The position numbers were made by a program, and so were the translations under genes. Below, one piece after another: positions 6,527-13,989 of a DNA stretch of 15,627 nt (position 1 is its first letter; the number at the start of each line of letters is the position of its first letter). This stretch comes from DAOVRL01 sp964459805 (GTDB lineage: Bacteria > Planctomycetota > Phycisphaerae > Sedimentisphaerales > Anaerobacaceae). The notes beneath the pieces are model-generated. The model saw only the letters and a program-made list of their open reading frames with translations, did no database searches and was not told where the DNA came from. Where the stretch lies: contig CAYWOD010000070.1 of the NCBI GenBank assembly GCA_964459805.1, positions 1-15,627 on the forward strand. Reading direction: 5' to 3'.

Positions 6527-6541
6527 TTTTGCAAAAGTCTT
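6527..6541 (+). repeat. 15-base repeat copy 2, after the HTH-membrane gene
   Basis: TTTTGCAAAAGTCTT, identical to the minus-strand sequence at 184-170. Here it lies 12 bases downstream of the stop codon of the HTH-membrane gene. Its two contexts (before a start, after a stop) do not fit one simple role, so a dispersed repeat fragment is as likely as a regulatory site. Confidence 0.6.
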
Positions 6542-6572
6542 AATTTAACAGAAATCAATAACACTGCCCCGT

Positions 6573-6621
6573 CCGGCCCGGGCCGGGCAAAGGCGATAGT
6601 GAGACGCCGGTCCTTTGCCGG
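6573..6621 (+). other. GC-rich hairpin cluster between HTH gene and TPR gene
   Basis: A perfect 14-base palindrome CCGGCCCGGGCCGG (6573-6586) overlaps one arm of a larger stem: CCGGGCAAAGG (6583-6593) pairs with CCTTTGCCGG (6612-6621), with one bulged G and an 18-base loop. The two folds compete for 6583-6586. It could be a terminator region for the HTH gene, although no T-run follows, or a structured RNA. It does not match a riboswitch class that I recognise. Confidence 0.4.
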
Positions 6622-6718
6622 ATAAGCTGTCAGAGGAAGATTTCAAGAATTTTACCCCCGCAGATTGTGCGCGGAATCAACGCACGGCGTTTGTAAATGT
6701 TCCGTAAACAATCCCGCC

Positions 6719-6772
6719 TATAATTTTACATCCATTTTACTTTGTTTTGCACCGGTTCGGTCGTACTATACT
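6719..6772 (+). promoter_or_regulatory. Promoter-like boxes upstream of the TPR genes
   Basis: Two -10-like boxes occur in an AT-rich stretch: TATAAT at 6719-6724 and TATACT at 6767-6772. For the second, TTGTTT at 6742-6747 is a weak -35 box at a long 19-base distance. For the first, TTGTAA at 6691-6696 is 22 bases away, which is too far for a normal promoter. Transcription of the TPR genes probably starts here, which box is used being uncertain, leaving a leader of 180-230 bases. Confidence 0.35.
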
Positions 6773-6790
6773 GAGTAGGCAAATGACCAA

Positions 6791-6946
6791 TTGACGGTAC
6801 AAGAAAAACAAGTGGAACTTTCGGACGGCTCATTGGTCCGGGAACATAGTGGGACGGCCGGCCTTGGTGATGTGCGTGTGAGAATCGAAGCTGCCGGCTC
6901 CGCTATTGTGGACAAGTGTCTTTATTTGAGGAATGACTTGATTTAG
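6791..6946 (+). CDS. Possible small leader ORF overlapping the TPR gene ribosome binding site
   Basis: An open frame begins at TTG 6791 (51 codons) or GTG 6812 (44 codons) and ends with the TAG at 6944-6946, whose last base begins the GGGAGG ribosome binding site of the giant TPR gene. The peptide from GTG 6812 begins VELSDGSLVREHSG and ends CLYLRNDLI. It has no membrane segment and no family that I recognise. No good Shine-Dalgarno precedes either start. The overlap with the next gene's ribosome binding site would suit translational coupling, but a chance open frame in a GC-rich leader is at least as likely. Confidence 0.2.
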   Translation: MTVQEKQVELSDGSLVREHSGTAGLGDVRVRIEAAGSAIVDKCLYLRNDLI

Positions 6947-6957
6947 GGAGGTCCAAG

Positions 6958-9900
6958 ATGCAGAGGTTAGCGACTATTATTTTATTAACGGCTGTAATTG
7001 GAGCGTCTTCACCCGGCGTCCTGGCCCAGGCCGATGCCGAGGCCGCCTTCGGGCAGGCCAAGGCCGCATACGCCGACGCCAAGTTTGCCGAGGCAAGGGA
7101 TTTGCTTCTAAAGGCCTCACAGACCGACACGGGCAATCCGGAAGTCTTTCTCTGGCTGGGAAGGGCCGAGTACCAGCTCGGCGCGGTCGAAAAGGCAATC
7201 GCCGCCTGGACGAAAACACTGAAACTGGCCCCGGATGAACCATACGCCAACAAGATGCTCAAGACCCTGCGCGGTCAGCTTGTCGATGTCGATACCAGTA
7301 TAAGCCTGATAGAAACGATGTTGAGAGACAAGCTGCATAGTTCGGTCAAAGTAGCCTGTAGCGAGCTTCTTGCAGATAAGGCATTGACAGACGCCCAGCG
7401 AGTCAAGGTTATGACGCTGCAGGCCGAGATGCTGCTGGCAACGCGCAATTACGAGGGCGCCCAGAGAGTTGTCCAGGAGCTTTTGATTAGACACCCGAAA
7501 CTGGTAAATGCAGCGAAAACAACGCTGATTCTCGGCCGGGCGAAGATTCGGGCAACCAGCACCTTCAAGGAAGGACTGGAGCTGCTTGAGAAAGTCGCGA
7601 CCGATTTCAAAGGCACACGGGCAGCGGCGAGCGCCCGGTACGAAATGATTAAGTTCAATCTGGCGCAGGACCCCGGCCCGGCCGGCGCCAAGGAGCTTTC
7701 AGCGTGGATCGACGCCAACGGCGAGCACCCGCTGGTCGAAGAGGCACTGGGGGAACTGGTCAAGGCGTACCTGGACACTTCCCGGCAGCAAGGTAAACCG
7801 ACGACCGATGCCGAACTGAGCACAACGGACGAGGCTGCTTTGGGGGCTGCAAGCGAGCTGTTCAAGAGGACCTTCAAGGCAGCAGATGCACTCAAGCTGA
7901 CAAAGCAGATGACGGGGCACTTGAGCAGCCATTACGCCAACAACGGGGCCGATGCCGCCGCAATAACGGGCTGCCAGAGACTGCTCAAGGCCCAGTTGCC
8001 CTCGTCCAGCCGCTCGCTTGCGCTTCGAGTGCTTGGGATGTACAAAAAGGGATTGGCACTGAAACAACTCGCCACTAAGGCCAAAGCCGGGCAGCTCGTC
8101 CCCGGACCGCTGCCGAGTACCCTTGCAGCGGCCGTGGCCACCTACGGGACGATCAATAAGGAATTCCCGGCCGAACCCGCCTGGCGTGACCAGGCCGACC
8201 TGGCTGAGCGAGTGCGCAGGCTCGCGGCAACCTCCGACTGGCCTTCCGAGGCGACCGAACCAAAGGCGTGTTACAGTTGGGCGGTGGAGATTGCACTGCC
8301 GGTCATCCAGGCCGATGCGGACTCATCCGCTGTCTCTGCGGCAGTTAAGGTTGTGACAGCCATTGTCGATAACTGCGCGAAGCGTCAGGCCGAGAAACCC
8401 GCAGCCAGGGGTATGGCATTGGTAATCAACTCTGCCCTTCTGAACGCCCTCGAGCCGACCAATTCAAACTGGACAGCTGTTGTGCTGCGGCAGGTTGACC
8501 TGCTGAATACCGACGCAGTCGCAGCGTTCAACGACAATCTGTCCGCCGGGCGCGCTGAAGAAAACGCAAGTCTCAGCGACCGCCAGAAGCAACTGCTGGC
8601 GGCTCTGGCAAAGATAGTGGCACATCAGGCAAGCTACGGCCCAAAGGCACTGGAGAAACTCAATACACACCTCGAACTCTGGGTCCAACACGGACACTAT
8701 AAAGTCGCCGAGCAGGCATACACGCAGTTGGCCGAGTCTTTACCGAAGGCCCAGCAGGTCCAGGCGAAGCTGGCCGTGGCGAAACTGTGGAGGCAGCAGG
8801 TATTCACCGAGCACAGTCGCCTGGCCGGCGCCGGGCTGACTGTGCCGCGCGAGCTTGATCCGGTGCTGACCAAGGCGTTGGAGCTCTGCTATGAGCTTCA
8901 AGAGGGATTGGATGAGAAGGACGCTTTGCTGGCGGAGGTCCGCGGACTTTGGAGCAACATCGTCGCTCACTACATACAGCTCGACTATTTCGACACCGCC
9001 GAGCAGGCCATAAAGGTCAAACCGGCCGAAAGTGTTGCCGTCGCCAATGCCTTTGCGAACCTGCAGCTTGCGAACCTGAAATTCGAGTTGGCGGGCCGAG
9101 AGCTTGATATGCTTTTGAAGCAGTATAACGCCACGGAGAAGATTACGCTGACGCCCGCGTTCCAGGGGGCAATTGAAGCATATCTGAAGTTTATCTCCGA
9201 GAATCCGACAGGCCCGCTGCGTGACCACGCGGTCGCGAGTGTGTTCCAGATCGCGATGGTCTTTGAGAGACATAAAGCCTATGATGTCGCTGTGGGCGTT
9301 TACCGGGATTTCGCGGCATTTGCGGCGAAGGTCAAGGTGCTCTTGCAGGCCCAGCCGGGGTCCAGCAGCCCTCTCGAACAAGCTACGATGGCCGCCGCCG
9401 CTGCGCTCGATGCCAAAGCCCGCCTCGCTCTTGCCAAGGAAATCAAGGACCTCAAAGACCAGGCGGCGCCCACCAATATCAGCAATGAGTTTGTCGCGGC
9501 CATCGACGCATACAAGAATTTCATCGAGACATATCCGAAAAGCATTATGGTCGGTCACGTGATACAGAAAATAATGGCTATCGCACTGGAGTACGCCAAG
9601 ACGAACGCCTGGGACGTGGCGGACGGCATCTACGCCGGGTTGATTGGTCAAGGTCCGGCTATTCGGCGAGTTGAGCGGATAGAGTTTTGCCGAGGCCTGT
9701 GTCAATTAGGCAAGGCGATGCCCGACCACGCCAAGAAGGTGCTGACCACGCTGACGCTGCGAGAGGCGCCTGGCGCCGAAGGTGCAGACGAACAGCGCGC
9801 CGTAGCAAGAGTATTCGGAACCACAGGCCTCATAACCAGTTATGGTTATGGCGGTTATGGTGGAGGTGGTTATGGCGGTTATGGCGGAGGTGGTTATGGC

Positions 9901-12486
9901 GGTTATGGCGGAGGAGGTTATGGCGGAGGAGGTTATGGCGGAGGAGGTTATGGTGGAGGAGGTTATGGTGGAGGAGGTTATGGCGGTCATGCGGGAGCTT
10001 ACCCAAGAGGCGCGCCCGGCGGGAGCAAGCCGGATATCGACAGAGAAACCGCATCCGAATCCACAACAAGGCCGGCACTGCCGGTCCTCGAACCGTCTCG
10101 GAAACCGCTCGACGATATCCAAGTCAGTAACACCCGCGTTCTGGCGGCTATTCGCCAGCACGAAGCGAGCCAGGCGGCCCGAATCGCCCAGCTTCGCGAT
10201 CAGCTTAGGTACCGGCCGGCCCGGCAGGGCGCCAAGGACAAGGCCCAACTGGTCTTGGCGGTCAAAGCAGTTCTCTCTGAAGCGGAAATCGCCCGCCAGG
10301 AAAAGGCGCTCAACGGAGCATACGAGTTCTTCCAGGGCATCCGCAAGAAGTACCCGCGCACGAGCATAGCCGAGCAGAGCCGAGGCGAGATCAAGGTTAT
10401 GATCGACCACTGGAGAACGCTGGACCAGTGGAAGCGGGCGGCCCTGATGGCAAAGCGATTCCTCGAGGACAATCCGAGTGACGCCGAGCTCCCCGGCCTT
10501 CGTCTGGGTATCGCCCGTGACTATCTGGCCTGGGCGGCCAAGCCCGTCGAGAAGAAGACTTCAAAGCAATTGATGCTCTCTGAGGTGGCTCAGCGGTTCT
10601 CCAGGGCCCGTGATGAGCTGAGCGGAATCGTGACAGATTTTCCGGCCGAGCAAACACTGCTGCATGACGCGCAGTGGGACATCGCCAATAGTTACCTGAC
10701 ACAGGCCAGGGTGGTCGATGCTTTCAGCCGGACATTGGCCCGCGGCCAGTATGTCCGCGCTACCACCGAGCTGCTGCAAGTCGCTGACAAGTATTATGAC
10801 CATCCCAAGATTGGAACGATCCCGCAGATGCTCTGGGACGTCTCTGGCGAGCTGGCAAACAGGCAGTACTACGACGAGGCGATTACCGTCTGGAACGACC
10901 TGATGATCCGCTACCCCACGCATTCTCTGGCCCAGGAAGCCGCTCTTAGGATCGCCCAGACCTACCAGAACAATCTGCAGCAGCCGCTGCGTGCCGCCGA
11001 GGCCTACCAGGAGGTGAACATCGCCCGCGGCGGCAACGATACCGGGATCCAGAATACGATTTACCAGATCGGCGTACAGTTGAAAGATAAGAAGCGCTGG
11101 GTGGAGGCCCTGCACGTTCTGGGGATGTTTGTCGATAGTTTCCCGCGTCATCCGCAGGCCGGCCAAGCCCTGACAACGATAGGCAGGATCCACCAAACCA
11201 ACGAGTCGTGGGACGAAGCTATCGCGGCCTATCGCAGGGTCATCGCGGAGTTCTCCAGCGGCGATTGGGTCAAAGAGGCCAAGTGGTCCATCGCCGAGTG
11301 CATTATCAACCTGAGCCAGTGGCGGCAGGCTTTGGAAGGCTATACTTTTTACCTTCGTGATTATCCGGGGGACTCGAGGAAGGCCGAGGCCGAGCGCCGG
11401 GTGACCGTGCTCAAAGACCTCGCCCGGTACCAGGGGCTGGTGGATGAGGAAGACCAGCGCAAGGCATTTGATGCACAGTATCAGATAGCTACGATTGTAT
11501 TGGGTCAACTGTCCAACCGTGTCAAGGCGATAATCGAATACCGGAAGGTAGCGGCCAACTGGCCCCAAAGCCATCTGGCCGACGATGCACTCTACGCGGT
11601 CGGCACCGCTTACTTAGCGATGGGGGAAATGGATAAGGCCCGCGAGGCGGCAAAAGCCGTGGCAAAACAATATCCCAACAGCCCGCTGGCCGACGATGCC
11701 CTTTACTTAGTCGGCAAGAGCTACGAGGACGAAGCGAACAAGCTCGGGGCGGTAACGCGGGCCTCTACGCTCGCCCAGGCCGCCGAAGCCGCGCAGTCCG
11801 AGGCATATCAACAGGTGCGGGCCGCCCGCGGAAAGCAGCGGAGCGAGCAAGACAGGCTTGTACAGTCCCTGAAAAAGGGCGGCGCTCAGAAGGAGGCCGA
11901 GCTGCAGGAGGCGAGGTTTGCCGGGCAGAATGTGGCGTTCGACATAGCCAATATTGACCTGGCGGCCAACTGGGCCGGCAAAATGGTCGAAACGCTGACA
12001 GCCGTCCAATTGGCCAATCGTCAGGACAAGATCAACGCCGCCCTGCGCAAGGCCGTTACTGCATACGACCAGACATCCAAAGTCGCCGGCGGCGACAAGG
12101 CCGGGGATGCACTGCTGAGAATGGCAACGATCTACAACGAACGCCTCAAAGACTCAGACGCCGCTATGGCCGCCTGGCTCGAAATCGTAAGACAATTCAG
12201 CGGGACCGGCGTTGCAGAAGATGCAAGCTGGCGGATCGCACAGCACTACGAGAGCAAGGGCGAATATGACAAGGCGGTCGAGGCGTACAAGGCCTTCTTG
12301 CGGAACTATCGCCGCAGCCCCAAGGCCAGCAATGCCCAGTTCGCCATTGCCGAGAGCTACGAGCACTTAGGCCGCTGGGTTGACGCTATGGACGCCTATA
12401 CTAATTACATCAATAACTTCCCGAAGGGCCCCATGGTCCAAAAGGCACGCGAACAGATTAACTGGATCAAAGCTTACAGACTATAA
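6958..12486 (+). CDS. Giant exported TPR protein split by a Gly/Tyr tract
   Basis: The 1842-residue product starts at the ATG at 6958, six bases after GGGAGG. Residues 1-23 are a signal peptide ending VLA. Residues about 25-100 hold two clear TPR units (AAFGQAKAAYADAKFAEA; EVFLWLGRAEYQLGAVEKAI), followed by degenerate helical repeats to about residue 960. Residues 962-1010 are almost pure Gly and Tyr (YGGGG and YGG units). From about 1060, Ala/Arg/Lys-rich helices lead into a second solenoid of TPR_6/BamD- and CpoB-like units with the spaced FPxxPxAxxA pattern, for example near residues 1275-1480, 1500-1590 and 1690-1842. No catalytic motif is seen. TPR solenoids bind protein partners, so an envelope scaffold is likely; the precise role is unknown. 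It is followed 36 bases later by a second exported TPR gene. The two halves could be a fusion of once separate proteins. Confidence 0.92.
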   Translation: MQRLATIILLTAVIGASSPGVLAQADAEAAFGQAKAAYADAKFAEARDLLLKASQTDTGNPEVFLWLGRAEYQLGAVEKAIAAWTKTLKLAPDEPYANKMLKTLRGQLVDVDTSISLIETMLRDKLHSSVKVACSELLADKALTDAQRVKVMTLQAEMLLATRNYEGAQRVVQELLIRHPKLVNAAKTTLILGRAKIRATSTFKEGLELLEKVATDFKGTRAAASARYEMIKFNLAQDPGPAGAKELSAWIDANGEHPLVEEALGELVKAYLDTSRQQGKPTTDAELSTTDEAALGAASELFKRTFKAADALKLTKQMTGHLSSHYANNGADAAAITGCQRLLKAQLPSSSRSLALRVLGMYKKGLALKQLATKAKAGQLVPGPLPSTLAAAVATYGTINKEFPAEPAWRDQADLAERVRRLAATSDWPSEATEPKACYSWAVEIALPVIQADADSSAVSAAVKVVTAIVDNCAKRQAEKPAARGMALVINSALLNALEPTNSNWTAVVLRQVDLLNTDAVAAFNDNLSAGRAEENASLSDRQKQLLAALAKIVAHQASYGPKALEKLNTHLELWVQHGHYKVAEQAYTQLAESLPKAQQVQAKLAVAKLWRQQVFTEHSRLAGAGLTVPRELDPVLTKALELCYELQEGLDEKDALLAEVRGLWSNIVAHYIQLDYFDTAEQAIKVKPAESVAVANAFANLQLANLKFELAGRELDMLLKQYNATEKITLTPAFQGAIEAYLKFISENPTGPLRDHAVASVFQIAMVFERHKAYDVAVGVYRDFAAFAAKVKVLLQAQPGSSSPLEQATMAAAAALDAKARLALAKEIKDLKDQAAPTNISNEFVAAIDAYKNFIETYPKSIMVGHVIQKIMAIALEYAKTNAWDVADGIYAGLIGQGPAIRRVERIEFCRGLCQLGKAMPDHAKKVLTTLTLREAPGAEGADEQRAVARVFGTTGLITSYGYGGYGGGGYGGYGGGGYGGYGGGGYGGGGYGGGGYGGGGYGGGGYGGHAGAYPRGAPGGSKPDIDRETASESTTRPALPVLEPSRKPLDDIQVSNTRVLAAIRQHEASQAARIAQLRDQLRYRPARQGAKDKAQLVLAVKAVLSEAEIARQEKALNGAYEFFQGIRKKYPRTSIAEQSRGEIKVMIDHWRTLDQWKRAALMAKRFLEDNPSDAELPGLRLGIARDYLAWAAKPVEKKTSKQLMLSEVAQRFSRARDELSGIVTDFPAEQTLLHDAQWDIANSYLTQARVVDAFSRTLARGQYVRATTELLQVADKYYDHPKIGTIPQMLWDVSGELANRQYYDEAITVWNDLMIRYPTHSLAQEAALRIAQTYQNNLQQPLRAAEAYQEVNIARGGNDTGIQNTIYQIGVQLKDKKRWVEALHVLGMFVDSFPRHPQAGQALTTIGRIHQTNESWDEAIAAYRRVIAEFSSGDWVKEAKWSIAECIINLSQWRQALEGYTFYLRDYPGDSRKAEAERRVTVLKDLARYQGLVDEEDQRKAFDAQYQIATIVLGQLSNRVKAIIEYRKVAANWPQSHLADDALYAVGTAYLAMGEMDKAREAAKAVAKQYPNSPLADDALYLVGKSYEDEANKLGAVTRASTLAQAAEAAQSEAYQQVRAARGKQRSEQDRLVQSLKKGGAQKEAELQEARFAGQNVAFDIANIDLAANWAGKMVETLTAVQLANRQDKINAALRKAVTAYDQTSKVAGGDKAGDALLRMATIYNERLKDSDAAMAAWLEIVRQFSGTGVAEDASWRIAQHYESKGEYDKAVEAYKAFLRNYRRSPKASNAQFAIAESYEHLGRWVDAMDAYTNYINNFPKGPMVQKAREQINWIKAYRL
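9841..9987 (+). repeat. In-frame Gly/Tyr minisatellite inside the TPR gene
   Basis: A run of 49 codons, all Gly or Tyr, built from a 15-base unit (TAT GGC GGA GGA GGT) and a 9-base unit (TAT GGC GGT). The last five long units, from 9916 on, are near-identical in DNA, differing only at the wobble base of the first glycine codon. Unit lengths are multiples of three, so gain or loss of units keeps the frame. Codons GGT and GGA dominate here, in contrast to the GGC preference of the rest of the gene. The period also keeps false frames open on both strands. Confidence 0.95.
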
Positions 12487-12522
12487 GGCACGGTCAGAGC
12501 GCAATTTTAAGGAGATACGATT

Positions 12523-13872
12523 ATGCGGTTACAGACTTCAATCTTTTTGTGGATGCTCGGCTTAGTCGTGGCGAGCTGCCCGGCACTGTCAATGGCGGCG
12601 AATTCCGATGCAGGGACCTCGACTAATTCAAACGGCCTCGAGCAGTTCAAGGATGGACGCAAGGCCCTGTTCCAGGGCCGGTACAACCAGGCCATAAAGC
12701 TGCTCAAAAAGGCAATGGACGAAGACGAGACCAAGACTAGCTATCGCCTCCACCTTGCGCGGGCATACTACTACGCCAAGAACGAAAAGGAGGCCCAGAC
12801 CCTGCTCGCCGATATCCTAAAGACAACGCCCGACCACGTAGAAGCCGGGCAACTGCTCGCCGAGGTCTATACGAAGCAGAAGAAGTTCAAAGAGGTGGTC
12901 GGTCTGCTCGAGCCGCTGCTTAAGTACCGCCACGACTATCCGACTTATCACCTGTTAGCTGAGGCGAAGTACAGCCTCAATGATTACGACAGTGCACGCA
13001 AGTACTTCGAAGAGGCCATCAAGCTCAATCCCAAGAGCGGCTCCGACCACTATCAATTAGGCAACATCTATCTGGCGGGAAATTTCTTTGCGCTGGCGGC
13101 CGAGTCTTACCAGTCGGCCCTTCGCCTGGGAGTGGAGATCCCGGTGCTGCACTACAAGCTCGGCTCGGCCTACTTCAACCTGCGCAACTACTTCGGTAAG
13201 ATCTCGCAGATTACGGTCAAGGCGGGCAAGGCGGGCACGGTCTATGGCGACTGGTATCTGATCGAGCCTGTGCCCGGCAAGAAGGACGCCTTCCGCGCTG
13301 CGCCGGCGACCTCGGCCGTCTATCAAGTAGCAAAGGCGATAGCCGACGGGATAGGCGAGAGTCCCGACATTAAGTTCCTGCTCGCAAACATCTACCTCAA
13401 CGCAAAGCGCTACGACGCCGCGCACGAGATGCTCAAGAAAATCGAAAAAGTGATCCCCAAGGAAGACAAGGGGCTGTTCTATTACTACTACGCGCAGTCG
13501 GCCTTCGGCATCCACCGCTACGATGAGTATCTAAAACTGCTGCAAGAGGCGATAAAGATAGACGAGGCCACTTACGGCTCGGCCCTGGTCGATGCTTACC
13601 TCAAGGTGGCCGACCGCTACAACCAGGCAGGCCGGCTCGATAAGTACATAGAATACCTCGCCAGGGCCGTGCAGGAAAACCCCGAAACCGCATCACTGCA
13701 CCTAAAGCTCGGCTACGCATACGAGGAAGCCCAGCTATACGCCAAGGCGATTGTCCAATGGCAAATGGTCCTCGACTTAGAGCCCGATCACCCCAAGCGA
13801 ATGGACCTCTTGAACCTAATAGGCAAATACCAAAAGCAACCACCCGAACCGGCCGCGCCAAGGCCCGGCTAA
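12523..13872 (+). CDS. Exported TPR protein, partner of the giant TPR protein
   Basis: The 449-residue product starts at the ATG at 12523, after AAGGAG with normal spacing, 36 bases downstream of the giant TPR gene, so the two are probably co-transcribed. Residues 1-25 are a signal peptide ending SMA. TPR units run from about residue 38 to 222 (GRKALFQGRYNQAIKLLKKA, YHLLAEAKYSLNDYDSARKY, YQLGNIYLAGNFFALAAESY) and again from about 282 to 435, ending with LKLGYAYEEAQLYAKAIVQW. Between them residues 223-277 break the pattern with a beta-strand-like insert (ISQITVKAGKAGTVYGDWYL), a possible binding or enzymatic module. The C-terminus is Pro-rich. The protein is likely in the periplasm, binding partners there; no pathway is shown by the sequence. 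In some Planctomycetota such TPR genes accompany ExbB/ExbD-type energisers, but none is seen here. Confidence 0.9.
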   Translation: MRLQTSIFLWMLGLVVASCPALSMAANSDAGTSTNSNGLEQFKDGRKALFQGRYNQAIKLLKKAMDEDETKTSYRLHLARAYYYAKNEKEAQTLLADILKTTPDHVEAGQLLAEVYTKQKKFKEVVGLLEPLLKYRHDYPTYHLLAEAKYSLNDYDSARKYFEEAIKLNPKSGSDHYQLGNIYLAGNFFALAAESYQSALRLGVEIPVLHYKLGSAYFNLRNYFGKISQITVKAGKAGTVYGDWYLIEPVPGKKDAFRAAPATSAVYQVAKAIADGIGESPDIKFLLANIYLNAKRYDAAHEMLKKIEKVIPKEDKGLFYYYYAQSAFGIHRYDEYLKLLQEAIKIDEATYGSALVDAYLKVADRYNQAGRLDKYIEYLARAVQENPETASLHLKLGYAYEEAQLYAKAIVQWQMVLDLEPDHPKRMDLLNLIGKYQKQPPEPAAPRPG

Positions 13873-13954
13873 AAGGCACCCTCCCCGACAAAGCAGAAGC
13901 AAGAACCAGAACCGTCCGAGCCGTAAACCTAATCGGAAGGCATTGAGCAACGAT

Positions 13955-13982
13955 GTCATCCCTTCGACCGGCTCGGGGCAGA
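13955..13982 (+). repeat. Short intergenic repeat-like sequence
   Basis: The 117-base gap between the second TPR gene and the next gene contains GTCATCCCTTCGACCGGCTC followed by GGGGCAGA. It resembles, from memory, the CCTTCGAC-x-GCTCAGGG type of dispersed sequence found between genes in many bacterial genomes. Only one copy is in this window. It ends eight bases before the ATG of the following gene, and so replaces a normal ribosome binding site there. Nothing else is recognisable in the gap. Confidence 0.35.
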
Positions 13983-13989
13983 TTAAATT

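Noticed and set aside
6573..6621. Cyclic-di-GMP (GEMM-I) riboswitch, suggested by GGGCAAA followed by GACGC
   Set aside because: The rest of the GEMM consensus, including the second stem and the receptor pairing, is missing.
8740..9705. Minus-strand open frame of 321 codons
   Set aside because: Antisense inside the giant TPR gene, no family features and no ribosome binding site.
9841..9987. CRISPR-like regular repeats
   Set aside because: The repeats are contiguous, without unique spacers, and code in frame for Gly/Tyr inside a gene.
9687..10410. Open frames with repeated Trp/Arg, Met/Val or Thr/Ser/Ile patterns on both strands
   Set aside because: All come from the period-15 and period-9 units of the Gly/Tyr minisatellite read in other frames.
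10561..11574. Minus-strand open frame of 337 codons
   Set aside because: Antisense to well-formed TPR units of the giant protein, with no recognisable domain.
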